From Clostridia bacterium (lineage in GTDB: Bacteria > Bacillota > Clostridia > Christensenellales > Borkfalkiaceae), in assembly GCA_900770185.1 (NCBI GenBank), contig CAAGJM010000012.1, positions 1 through 37,536 on the forward strand: a DNA stretch of 37,536 bases, given 5' to 3'. The translations under genes were made by a program, and so were the position numbers. The notes under the pieces were generated by a model, which was given only the letters and a program-made list of their open reading frames with translations, was not told the origin of the DNA and did no database searches. Shown piece after piece: positions 22,911-30,372 of this stretch (its first letter is position 1; each line of letters opens with the position of its first letter).

Positions 22911-24125
22911 ATGGAAAAAATAAAAATGCTTACTCCCCTTGTCGAAATGGACGGGGACGAAATGACGAGAGTACTTTGGAAAATTATTAAAGACGAACTT
23001 ATTCTGCCGTTTGTGGACCTTAAAACGGAATACTACGACTTAGGACTTGTCGAGCGCGAAAGGACGAAAGACGAAGTTACTTTAAAGTCTGCGCTTGCCG
23101 CTAAAAAGTACGGCGTAGCCGTCAAGTGCGCGACCATAACCCCCAACAAACAAAGGGTTGAAGAATATAATTTGTCGGAAATGTGGAAGAGCCCCAACGG
23201 CACCATCCGCGCGGTCTTGGACGGGACGGTCTTCCGTGCGCCGATAACTATCAAATCGATAAAACCCGCGGTTAAAAACTGGGTCGCGCCGATAACCATC
23301 GCCCGCCACGCTTACGGGGATATTTATAAGGCTACGGAGTACAGGGTACCCGAAAACGGCAAGGCGGAACTTTTGTTCTCCGACGAAAAGGGCAACGAGG
23401 TTTTCCGCAAAACTATTTACGATTTCGAGTGCCCCGGCGTTTTGCAGGGCGCGTACAATAAAGACAGTTCAATTCGCTCGTTCGCGCACTCCTGCTTTAA
23501 GTACGCTTTATCGGTCAAACAAGATTTGTGGTTTTCAACGAAGGACACCATATCCAAGCAATACGACCAGACGTTTAAACTCATTTTTGAAGAAATTTAC
23601 GAAACGGAGTACAAAGAAGCGTTTGAACAGGCGGGCATAACCTATTTTTACACCCTTATCGACGACGCGGTCGCGCGCGTTATACGCAGCAAAGGCGGCT
23701 TTATATGGGCGCTTAAAAACTACGACGGCGACGTTATGAGCGATATGGTTTCCACGGCTTTCGGCTCGCTTGCGATGATGACTTCCGTTCTCGTTTCTCC
23801 CGACGGGAATTACGAGTACGAAGCGGCGCACGGCACCGTTACGAAGCACTACTATCGCTACTTAAAGGGCGAAGAAACGTCCACCAACCCCATGGCGACC
23901 ATTTACGCATGGAGCGGCGCGCTCCGTAAGCGCGGCGAGTTCGATAAGCTTGACGATTTAATCGCGTTTGCCGATAAGTTAGAGGCCGCCTGCATTAAAA
24001 CTTTGAACGACGGCGTTATGACGAAAGATTTGACCGGGCTTGTAGACGAGGGCGTTAAAGTTACCCCCGTAAACAGCAAAGAATTTATTAAAGAAATAAG
24101 AAAAAATCTGGAAGCAAGTTTATGA
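22911..24125 (+). CDS. icd: NADP-dependent isocitrate dehydrogenase (eukaryote-like type)
   Basis: The enzyme oxidatively decarboxylates isocitrate to 2-oxoglutarate and yields NADPH. The 404-residue sequence has LVEMDGDEMTRVLW at the start, ATITPNKQRVEEYNLSEMWKSPNGTIR (residues about 76-102) for isocitrate binding, DDAVARVIRSKGGFIWALKNYDGDVMSD for the metal site, and EAAHGTVTKHYYRY. This pattern is the homodimeric subfamily II found in eukaryotes and some bacteria, not the E. coli type. AGAAGGAC precedes the ATG. It is the last gene of the operon and is followed at once by a strong terminator whose stem starts at the TGA. Its product feeds glutamate synthesis. Confidence 0.94.
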   Translation: MEKIKMLTPLVEMDGDEMTRVLWKIIKDELILPFVDLKTEYYDLGLVERERTKDEVTLKSALAAKKYGVAVKCATITPNKQRVEEYNLSEMWKSPNGTIRAVLDGTVFRAPITIKSIKPAVKNWVAPITIARHAYGDIYKATEYRVPENGKAELLFSDEKGNEVFRKTIYDFECPGVLQGAYNKDSSIRSFAHSCFKYALSVKQDLWFSTKDTISKQYDQTFKLIFEEIYETEYKEAFEQAGITYFYTLIDDAVARVIRSKGGFIWALKNYDGDVMSDMVSTAFGSLAMMTSVLVSPDGNYEYEAAHGTVTKHYYRYLKGEETSTNPMATIYAWSGALRKRGEFDKLDDLIAFADKLEAACIKTLNDGVMTKDLTGLVDEGVKVTPVNSKEFIKEIRKNLEASL

Positions 24126-24165
24126 ACAAAATATCCGCGCCTTAATCGGCGCGGATATTTTGTTT
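24125..24165 (+). terminator. Intrinsic terminator of the citrate operon
   Basis: AACAAAATATCCGCGCC (24125-24141) pairs with GGCGCGGATATTTTGTT (24148-24164), a perfect 17-bp stem that begins on the last base of the icd stop codon. Confidence 0.9.
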
Positions 24166-24446
24166 AGTGAGTAGCGGATAGAAAGCCGTATCGGTAACGC
24201 CACGACGACCCGACAGCCGTCGGTTGCTTTTTGTAAATTAGCGGTTAGAAGCGGAAGGAGCAAGCCCCTTCCCTACGTTAAGTTTACGGGTTCTTAAAGC
24301 CCATCCTCGTTTAAATTCCGCTTTCGTTTCCACGAGACCTTTCACTACCGTTCAAGGTGACAGGCTTTATTGCGTTGCCCTTTTGAGTGAAACGAAGAAG
24401 TCTTACTCGGAAGCGACGACCGTCGGCTGCTTTTTGCGAGCCGCCT
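24166..24446. repeat. Dispersed intergenic repeats, family B, copy 3
   Basis: This gap contains TAAATTAGCGGTTAG and GGAGCAAGCCCCTTCC (hairpin), plus two copies of GACGACC...CCGTCGGYTGCTTTTTG at about 24205-24233 and 24415-24437 that enclose it. GAGTGAAACGAAGAAGTCTT near 24383 is a degenerate form of CATTCTGAACGAAGTGAAAA at 7600. No gene is supported in it. Confidence 0.55.
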
Positions 24447-24797
24447 TTAACGGTTTTTAACAATCTCCGCGATAATTAGCGCCGTATTCGGCTCGGCTTC
24501 CTGCCACCACAAAAACCCGCCGCTATAAAACGATATGACCATATATGCGTTCAAAAAAATAATAACGGGCATAGCCACCATTAAAAGCATGCTTTGCAAG
24601 CGATATTTAAGCACGAATATCGAAACGAAAATTCCCGTCGCGCCGCCTAAAACGGCGGTGGTTATAAGTTTAGAGTCGCGCACCGTAACGGCGGCGCGCT
24701 CTTCTTTTTGATTTTTTTGCGTTAAAACAAGGGTAAAGCCGAAAACGTTTACGGCAATTAAGTATACGCCGAGGGCAACCTTCAAAAATATCAGCAT
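24447..24797 (-). CDS. DUF1294-like small membrane protein
   Basis: The 116-residue protein has an N-terminal membrane helix (IFLKVALGVYLIAVNVFGFTLVL), a short charged loop (TQKNQKEERAA), then VRDSKLITTAVLGGATGIFVSIFVLKYR and a third hydrophobic span. This order (helix, Lys-rich loop, LGG-G-hairpin, terminal helix) fits DUF1294 membrane proteins, whose function is unknown. The ribosome binding site on the minus strand is poor. It is divergent from nrdR and stands alone. Three membrane spans are likely. Confidence 0.65.
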   Translation of the reverse strand: MLIFLKVALGVYLIAVNVFGFTLVLTQKNQKEERAAVTVRDSKLITTAVLGGATGIFVSIFVLKYRLQSMLLMVAMPVIIFLNAYMVISFYSGGFLWWQEAEPNTALIIAEIVKNR

Positions 24798-24883
24798 AAT
24801 TCGCTTTTAGTATGCTTAAACCTTAAAAATTTAGTCGCCGCCGTTAAAATTCGCCGCATATTCCGCAAAATTCGAAAAACTGC

Positions 24884-24911
24884 TTGCAAAAACCCGCAAA
24901 TAAGATATAAT
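24884..24911 (+). promoter_or_regulatory. Sigma-A promoter of nrdR
   Basis: TTGCAA (24884-24889), 16 bases, TATAAT (24906-24911), about 75 bases before the nrdR ATG. Confidence 0.65.
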
Positions 24912-24986
24912 ATTTATGAGGAAAACTTACCTTATGCTCGCAAAAACAGTAGGCTGTTAAGAACGTTTTCCACGGGAGATAGCAAA

Positions 24987-25439
24987 ATGAAATGTATGTA
25001 TTGCGGGTGCACCGACAGCAAGGTTATAGATTCCCGCTCGACCGACGAAAACACCATGATACGGCGCAGGCGCGAATGTACAGGTTGCGGCAGGCGTTTC
25101 ACCACTTACGAAACGATTGAAACGACCCCCGTTTTAGTAATTAAAAACGGCGGTAACCGCGAAGTTTTCGACCCCAGCAAAATTAAAAACGGCATAATTA
25201 AGGCGTGCGAAAAACGCCCCGTGCCTATGTATAAGATTGATAAGCTTGTCGAAGACGTGCAAAAGCAGGTCTACAACTCCCTCGATCAGGAAGTTACGAG
25301 TAAAGAAATCGGCGAAATGGTTATGGCGGGGCTGAAAGAAATCGACGAAGTGGCTTACGTTCGGTTTGCGTCGGTTTACCGCTCGTTTAAAGATATCTCT
25401 ACGTTTATGCGCGAGCTTGAAAAACTCGCAAAAGGTTAA
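24987..25439 (+). CDS. nrdR: Transcriptional repressor NrdR
   Basis: NrdR senses ATP/dATP and represses ribonucleotide reductase genes through NrdR boxes. The 150-residue protein shows the zinc ribbon with Cys3, Cys6, Cys31 and Cys34 (CMYCGC ... CTGCGRRF), then an ATP-cone domain at about 47-137 (VIKNGGNREVFDPSKIKNGI ... RFASVYRSFKDI). The length is standard. A GGGAG site precedes the ATG. Next comes an unknown membrane protein one base after the stop, so they may be co-transcribed. No nrd structural genes are in the window. Confidence 0.97.
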   Translation: MKCMYCGCTDSKVIDSRSTDENTMIRRRRECTGCGRRFTTYETIETTPVLVIKNGGNREVFDPSKIKNGIIKACEKRPVPMYKIDKLVEDVQKQVYNSLDQEVTSKEIGEMVMAGLKEIDEVAYVRFASVYRSFKDISTFMRELEKLAKG

Positions 25440-25440
25440 T

Positions 25441-26178
25441 ATGGCAAATAAAAGACTAAAACAGGCGGCGAAAGAAGCCGCCGCGGAAACGAATAAAAAA
25501 AGCAAAAAGAAAGCGGCGGTACTTATAAGCGTGGTGCTTTTGGCGGTCATGTTCTTCGTTTTGTGCGCGATGATTGTCGTCAATAGTTACGCGCCTTATA
25601 ACCCCAAGCGCTATCACAAGTGGTTTTTATCCGCCATGCACGGCTCTTACGATAAAGAGGGGTTGCCGTCCACCTATTTTCAGGTTGAAGACTATGAAAA
25701 CGGCGAGCCTACTTTTATAAAGCTTGAAACGAAGCGCGAGGGGAAATACGTTGCCGCTATTTACGCTAATTTATCCGACCTTAAAGAAAAGGAAGTTAAG
25801 TTTTCGGTCTATAACGGTTCAAAATCGGCCGTAACTCAGAACACAAGTCTCGGCAATTTCGATTTAAAAGGCGAAGATTTAAAGGATAGCGAAGACGGCT
25901 GGATTAAAATTTACGACGCAAAAAATTCGACGGTTAAGGATACCGACGTCAGGTCGAAAACCTTTTACGTTTCCATAAACAAAAGAATACGCGTGCGCGA
26001 ACTCGTCCTTTTAGATTGCGACGGCAAAGTTATGAACTATACCGTTAAAGGGTACGTTCTCGGCAACAAAACCTTTGACGAGAGCGAAACGGCGGTTAAG
26101 GACAAGGCTGTCAGCGTGTATAAAATCGCGGACGAGCAAAAAACTTATCCGAATTATATCGCCGATACGACTAAGTGA
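25441..26178 (+). CDS. Unknown single-span membrane protein
   Basis: I do not recognise a family. From ATG 25441 the product has 245 residues: a very basic Ala/Lys-rich head (MANKRLKQAAKEAAAETNKK), one membrane helix at about 30-52 (VLISVVLLAVMFFVLCAMIVV), then an extracytoplasmic beta-rich region of about 190 residues (FIKLETKREGKYVAAIYANL, VKFSVYNGSKSAV, VRSKTFYVSINKRIRVRELVL). The alternating pattern resembles a carbohydrate-binding or discoidin-like sandwich, which is only an impression. The frame is open further upstream into nrdR, but ATG 25441, one base after the nrdR stop with AAAGG close by, is the sensible start. A strong terminator follows. Confidence 0.75.
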   Translation: MANKRLKQAAKEAAAETNKKSKKKAAVLISVVLLAVMFFVLCAMIVVNSYAPYNPKRYHKWFLSAMHGSYDKEGLPSTYFQVEDYENGEPTFIKLETKREGKYVAAIYANLSDLKEKEVKFSVYNGSKSAVTQNTSLGNFDLKGEDLKDSEDGWIKIYDAKNSTVKDTDVRSKTFYVSINKRIRVRELVLLDCDGKVMNYTVKGYVLGNKTFDESETAVKDKAVSVYKIADEQKTYPNYIADTTK

Positions 26179-26181
26179 CGA

Positions 26182-26200
26182 TTAGGGAAAACATTCCTTA
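26182..26200 (-). repeat. 19-bp gene-end motif, copy 2 (inverted)
   Basis: TTAGGGAAAACATTCCTTA begins four bases after the stop of the preceding gene and is the exact reverse complement of 34866-34884. Confidence 0.65.
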
Positions 26201-26220
26201 TCCCTAAACGTATATCCGAC

Positions 26221-26257
26221 AAAAAAGAGCGTTTTTAAACAAAAAACGCTCTTTTTT
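26221..26257. terminator. Intrinsic terminator between the nrdR unit and spoIIGA
   Basis: AAAAAAGAGCGTTTTT (26221-26236) pairs with AAAAACGCTCTTTTTT (26242-26257). Confidence 0.88.
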
Positions 26258-26285
26258 ATTGTTTAAAAAGGGTTAAAGTGTAACT

Positions 26286-27101
26286 ATGCAAGTTTATATA
26301 GAATACGTTTTAGCCGACAATTTTATAATCGACGCGATATTATTAAGGCTTACCTATAAAAGCGCGGGGGTAAAATCGGCGCGGTTATTAAGGTTTTTGT
26401 CCGCCACGGTAGGGACGGCGGTCGCCGTTTTGCTGCCGTTATTTAAATTCCCTAAAATCGTTTCCGTAATAATTAAAATATTGCTTGCGTTTTCAATGGT
26501 TATAATCGGCGGAAAGTTTTCGAGCGTAAAAAAATACCTGTTTTCCGTTTTACTGTTCGTGGGTTTTACCCTTTTATCCGGCGGGGCGGTGTACGGCGTT
26601 TTTTACCTTGCCGGGGTTAAAGTTATAGACTTTATAAATTTAAGATACGATTCCGTTCTTCCCGTCGGCGTGATGGTTTTGATAGTGTACGCATTCAGCG
26701 TTGCGGGAAGTAAAGTTGCGGGTGAACTTATAAAGAATAAAACGATTTATCCGTTTTTTAAAAAATGCGTAATAAACGCGGGCGGCGTTAAATATAAAAT
26801 AAACGGATACGTTGACAGCGGTAATATGCTGAAAGACGATAAAAGCGGGCTGCCGATAGTCGTCATCTCTAAAAAAGCGTCGCAAAACCTCATAAAGGCG
26901 GCGGCTCTCCGCGCCCCTGCGGGAATGCTTAAAATCGAAACCGTCGGCGGTGAGGACGAACTGTACCTATATAAAATAGACAGTCTGACCGTTTTGTCGG
27001 ACGGAAACAGCCGCGTTTATTACGGCGTTTTAGCGGCGGCGGGCAAAGCCGATTTTTCGGGCGGCGGATACGATTTACTCTTAAACCCCGCTATGTTTTA
27101 G
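26286..27101 (+). CDS. spoIIGA: Sporulation sigma-E factor processing peptidase
   Basis: SpoIIGA is the membrane aspartic protease that activates pro-SigE in the mother cell after the SpoIIR signal from the forespore. The 271-residue protein has five hydrophobic spans in the first 145 residues (MQVYIEYVLADNFIIDAILL ...) and a cytosolic protease domain with the catalytic motif YVDSGNML (Asp177). It is somewhat shorter than the Bacillus protein (about 309). The gene lies seven bases before sigE, the conserved arrangement. The ATG has a weak upstream site (AAAGTG). It follows a terminator directly, so its promoter must lie within about 30 bases or transcription reads through; no clear Spo0A box was identified. 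Confidence 0.93.
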   Translation: MQVYIEYVLADNFIIDAILLRLTYKSAGVKSARLLRFLSATVGTAVAVLLPLFKFPKIVSVIIKILLAFSMVIIGGKFSSVKKYLFSVLLFVGFTLLSGGAVYGVFYLAGVKVIDFINLRYDSVLPVGVMVLIVYAFSVAGSKVAGELIKNKTIYPFFKKCVINAGGVKYKINGYVDSGNMLKDDKSGLPIVVISKKASQNLIKAAALRAPAGMLKIETVGGEDELYLYKIDSLTVLSDGNSRVYYGVLAAAGKADFSGGGYDLLLNPAMF

Positions 27102-27108
27102 GTGAAGT

Positions 27109-27813
27109 ATGAAACTTTTTAACGCAATAAAAAACTTTATATTAAAACTTTTTTGCAGGCGCAAGCAGGTGTTTTATATCGGCGGCGCGGAAGTGCTTCC
27201 CAAGGCTTACACGGCGGAAGAAGAAAAGCAAAAACTAAAAGAACTTTTCGACGGTAACGAGAGCGTGCGGGGCGAACTTATAGAGCATAATTTGCGCCTC
27301 GTCGTATACATTGCCCGCAAGTTCGACAATACGGGCGTTGACCTTGACGATTTGATATCCGTAGGCACCATAGGCTTAATTAAGGCGGTAAACACCTATC
27401 AGGCGGATAAAAACATAAAACTTGCGACTTACGCTTCCCGCTGCGTTGAAAACGAAATTCTGATGCACTTAAGAAAGGTCAACAAATTAAAAGGCGAAGT
27501 TTCTTTCGACGAGCCTCTTAACGTAGATACGGAAGGTAACGAATTATTGTTAAGCGATATTTTAGGCACCGACCCCGAAGTCGTATATAACACCTTGGAA
27601 AACGGGGCGGAACGGCAACTGCTTAAAGAAGCGATAGATAAACTTAATTTCCGCGAAAAAAAGATTATGAGTTTAAGGTTCGGCTTAAACGGCGAAGAAG
27701 AACTCACACAAAAAGAAGTTGCCGACCTTCTCGGAATATCGCAGTCTTATATATCGCGCTTAGAAAAAAAGATTATCGTAAGGCTTAAAAAAGAATTTAA
27801 AAAGTTTTCATAA
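27109..27813 (+). CDS. sigE: Pro-sigma-E, mother-cell sporulation sigma factor
   Basis: SigE directs early mother-cell gene expression. The 234-residue protein starts with an amphipathic/hydrophobic pro-sequence (MKLFNAIKNFILKLFCRRKQ) followed by VFYIGGAEVLP, matching the boundary where Bacillus pro-SigE is cut. Region 2 is seen in ELIEHNLRLVVYIARKF, DDLISVGTIGLIKAV and YASRCVENEILMHLR; region 4 ends with DLLGISQSYISRLEKKII. The pro-sequence is a little shorter than in Bacillus. AGGTGA precedes the ATG. SigK, which has similar features, is unlikely because spoIIGA is the immediate neighbour. Confidence 0.95.
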   Translation: MKLFNAIKNFILKLFCRRKQVFYIGGAEVLPKAYTAEEEKQKLKELFDGNESVRGELIEHNLRLVVYIARKFDNTGVDLDDLISVGTIGLIKAVNTYQADKNIKLATYASRCVENEILMHLRKVNKLKGEVSFDEPLNVDTEGNELLLSDILGTDPEVVYNTLENGAERQLLKEAIDKLNFREKKIMSLRFGLNGEEELTQKEVADLLGISQSYISRLEKKIIVRLKKEFKKFS

Positions 27814-27819
27814 ACAAGT

Positions 27820-27866
27820 AAAACCATTTTTATTCCCAACTGTTTTTACGGGAATAAAACGGTTTT
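27820..27866 (+). terminator. Probable terminator after sigE
   Basis: AAAACCATTTTTATTCCC (27820-27837) and GGGAATAAAACGGTTTT (27850-27866) form an imperfect long hairpin starting seven bases after the stop. Confidence 0.5.
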
Positions 27867-27933
27867 GCAACGAATTTTTACTAAATATAAAACTCTTCCG
27901 GTTCTCCTAAAAAGCGCTTTTCCGAAATCAAGC

Positions 27934-27970
27934 GAAACCGCCCCGCGGAATTATTCCGCGGGGCGGTTTC
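27934..27970. terminator. Strong GC-rich hairpin between sigE and the XRE gene
   Basis: GAAACCGCCCCGCGGAA (27934-27950) pairs perfectly with TTCCGCGGGGCGGTTTC (27954-27970). It lies between convergent genes and has no long T run on either side, so termination in either direction is plausible but not certain. Confidence 0.6.
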
Positions 27971-27991
27971 GTGTCTATAAAGAACGTTTTC

Positions 27992-28576
27992 CTACTTATC
28001 TTTTCTTATGTATAAAAGCAAAATTATAATAAGCTGAATTGGCACGCCGAGCAAGAAAAGCGCCCAAACGTCGGTTACGTTCCAGAATATAAGTTGCAAA
28101 TAAACGCTTAGAATAAGCGTCCACACCGTCGCCGATAAAAACGACGCGGTTAAAATTTTGTTCCACCACCTGTTGCTTAAAATAAAGCCTATCAAAAACG
28201 ATGCAGGCAAAGCCCATATAAACGCCACCCAGTAGTATCTATTATTTATTACGATAGAGTAGACGTATGCAATCGTCGCCAAAGTAAAGCAACACACCGC
28301 AAACAGCAAAAATACCGCTACTTTTATGTGGTTTGCGGCGGGATTGACGGGTTTGACGGGCTCGTCGTGCGGTTTTATAAGATACTCGAAGTCAACACCG
28401 TAATAGTCGGCGAGTTTTTCAAGCACGCTTATATCGGGCAGGCTTTCGCCCGTTTCCCAGCGTGAAACGGCTTTATCGGTGTAGTTTAAATAATTCGCAA
28501 CGTCCTGCTGGGTCAAGTTGCGCGACTTTCTTAACGCTATTAAGTTATCGGTTATAATTTGTTTTACGTCTGACAT
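27992..28576 (-). CDS. XRE-type regulator with four membrane helices
   Basis: The 194-residue protein has a helix-turn-helix of the XRE family at about residues 8-62 (LIALRKSRNLTQQDVANYLN, KAVSRWETGESLPDISVLEKLADYYG), then a hydrophobic part with about four membrane spans (residues 83-190). DNA-binding proteins of this layout are frequent in Clostridia and often sit beside ABC exporters, where they may sense membrane stress or the exported compound (inference). It is the last gene of a three-gene minus-strand operon; only two bases separate its ATG from the stop of the ABC subunit. The ribosome binding site is poor, suggesting coupled translation. Confidence 0.83.
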   Translation of the reverse strand: MSDVKQIITDNLIALRKSRNLTQQDVANYLNYTDKAVSRWETGESLPDISVLEKLADYYGVDFEYLIKPHDEPVKPVNPAANHIKVAVFLLFAVCCFTLATIAYVYSIVINNRYYWVAFIWALPASFLIGFILSNRWWNKILTASFLSATVWTLILSVYLQLIFWNVTDVWALFLLGVPIQLIIILLLYIRKDK

Positions 28577-28578
28577 AG

Positions 28579-30372
28579 TTAATGCTCGAATTGTGAATTA
28601 TATAAATCGCTGTAAAAACCGCCTTTTTCAAGCAGTTCGTCGTGAGTGCCTTTTTCAACAACGTTGCCGTTTTTCATAACGAGAATAAGGTCTGCGTTTT
28701 TAATGGTCGAAAGTCTGTGCGCAACGATGAACGAAGTTTTGTTTTTCATAAGTTCGTTGAACGCTTCCTGAACTTTTAACTCGGTGCGGGTGTCGATTGA
28801 AGAAGTCGCTTCGTCCAAAATGAGCATAGGCGGTTTTAAAAGCATAACGCGCGCAATGCACAAAAGTTGTTTTTGCCCTGCGGAAACGTTACCGCCGTCG
28901 TCGGTTAGTATCGAATCGTAACCCTTATCGAGCCGCATTATAAAGTTGTGAATCCTTGCGGCTTTCGCGCTTGCGATAATTTCGTCCATCGCGGCGTTCG
29001 GGTTTCCGTAGGCGATGTTGTCGCGCACGGTGCCCTTTTTAAGCCAGGTGTCCTGTAAAACCATTCCGTATTTAAGCCTTAAAGAAGTACGCTTTACGGA
29101 TAAAGCGTCGGTATCGTCAACGGTAATTTTGCCCGAAACCGGGTCGTAAAAGCGCATCAAAAGGTTTATAAGCGTTGTTTTGCCGCAGCCCGTGGGGCCG
29201 ACTATCGCCACCTTTTCGCCCGGGGCGGCGTGGAGCGACAAGCCCTTTATAAGCGGCACGCTTTCAACGTACGAAAAGTCTACGTTTTCCATTTTAACGT
29301 CGCCTGAAATCGAGTTAAGTTCCGCGCAATTTTCGTCGGACGGCTGATCCGGGCTTTCAAGAAGGTCAAACACCCTTTTCGCGGCGGCGGAGGCCGTCTG
29401 AAGTTCTGTTATAACCCCCGTTATTTCGTTGAAAGGTTTAGCGTACTGTCCGGAATAACTAAGCACGCACGACAGTCCGCCCACCGTAAGCGCGCTTGAG
29501 GCAAGCATAGTTTTGCCGCTCACCACAAGGTAGGCGCCGAGCATACACACGGCAACGTAAACGACGTTATTTATAAACCGCGTGCATGGGTTTACCATAG
29601 CGGAGAAGAACGCGGCGTTTTGTCCGTGTTTTTTAAGGTCGGCGTTTATTACAGCAAAGCGTTTTTCGGCACGGCTTTCGTATCCGAACAGTTTAACTAC
29701 GCGTTGGTTCTGGAACATTTCGGTTATAAGCCCCGACATTTCGCCGCGCTTTGCCGCTTGAAGCGCGAAGGTGTTGTGACAACCTTTCGCTATAAAGTAA
29801 GCGACGAATAAGGATAGCGGGGTCAGTAAAACCACGACTATCGCTATAAGCGGGTTATAAATAAGCATAAACACCAGCGTGCCCGCTATCGTAACGACGC
29901 CGCTGAACAGTTGCTGAAATCCTTGAATAAGCCCGTCCGAAATCTGGTCGATATCGCTTCCGACGCGCGCCATTAAGTCCCCGCGCGAGTTTTTGTCTAT
30001 GAACGACAGCGGAACGGTGTTGAGTTTATTGAAAGCGTCTATTCTTAAATCGCGTATGATTTTAAAAGACGCCCGGTTTATTAAAACCGAACTTAAATAC
30101 TGCCCCCCGACAGCTGCCGCGATAAGTCCGAGTAATATCATCGAGTTTTTGAATATTATCTCGAAATTAACGTCGTTAACGCCTATTATATAGTCGACCG
30201 TCCGTCCGATAATCACGGGCGCAAGAAGGGTTGCCGTTATCTGCACAAGCGCGCAAAATAAAGCCGCAAGTATTATGCCTGAATAGGGCTTAGAGTATCT
30301 TAAAAGTTTTTTAATCGCCGTAAAGTCCGTTTTTGCGGGTTTTGAGGCGGTTTTTTTAATATTTTTACTCAT
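28579..30372 (-). CDS. Heterodimeric ABC exporter, subunit with intact ATPase site
   Basis: The 597-residue protein has an N-terminal six-helix exporter domain (about 30-335) and a C-terminal nucleotide-binding domain from about 355. Motifs: Walker A VGPTGCGKTTL, signature NVSAGQKQLLCIARV, Walker B MLILDEATSSID with the catalytic Glu, and the switch His in VAHRLST. It therefore keeps its own Walker and switch residues, but its signature has SAGQ rather than SGGQ. Together with the upstream gene it should form an exporter of the LmrCD/BmrCD/TM287-288 kind, moving drugs, peptides or lipids. Its start overlaps the stop of the partner gene by four bases. The substrate is unknown. Confidence 0.92.
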   Translation of the reverse strand: MSKNIKKTASKPAKTDFTAIKKLLRYSKPYSGIILAALFCALVQITATLLAPVIIGRTVDYIIGVNDVNFEIIFKNSMILLGLIAAAVGGQYLSSVLINRASFKIIRDLRIDAFNKLNTVPLSFIDKNSRGDLMARVGSDIDQISDGLIQGFQQLFSGVVTIAGTLVFMLIYNPLIAIVVVLLTPLSLFVAYFIAKGCHNTFALQAAKRGEMSGLITEMFQNQRVVKLFGYESRAEKRFAVINADLKKHGQNAAFFSAMVNPCTRFINNVVYVAVCMLGAYLVVSGKTMLASSALTVGGLSCVLSYSGQYAKPFNEITGVITELQTASAAAKRVFDLLESPDQPSDENCAELNSISGDVKMENVDFSYVESVPLIKGLSLHAAPGEKVAIVGPTGCGKTTLINLLMRFYDPVSGKITVDDTDALSVKRTSLRLKYGMVLQDTWLKKGTVRDNIAYGNPNAAMDEIIASAKAARIHNFIMRLDKGYDSILTDDGGNVSAGQKQLLCIARVMLLKPPMLILDEATSSIDTRTELKVQEAFNELMKNKTSFIVAHRLSTIKNADLILVMKNGNVVEKGTHDELLEKGGFYSDLYNSQFEH

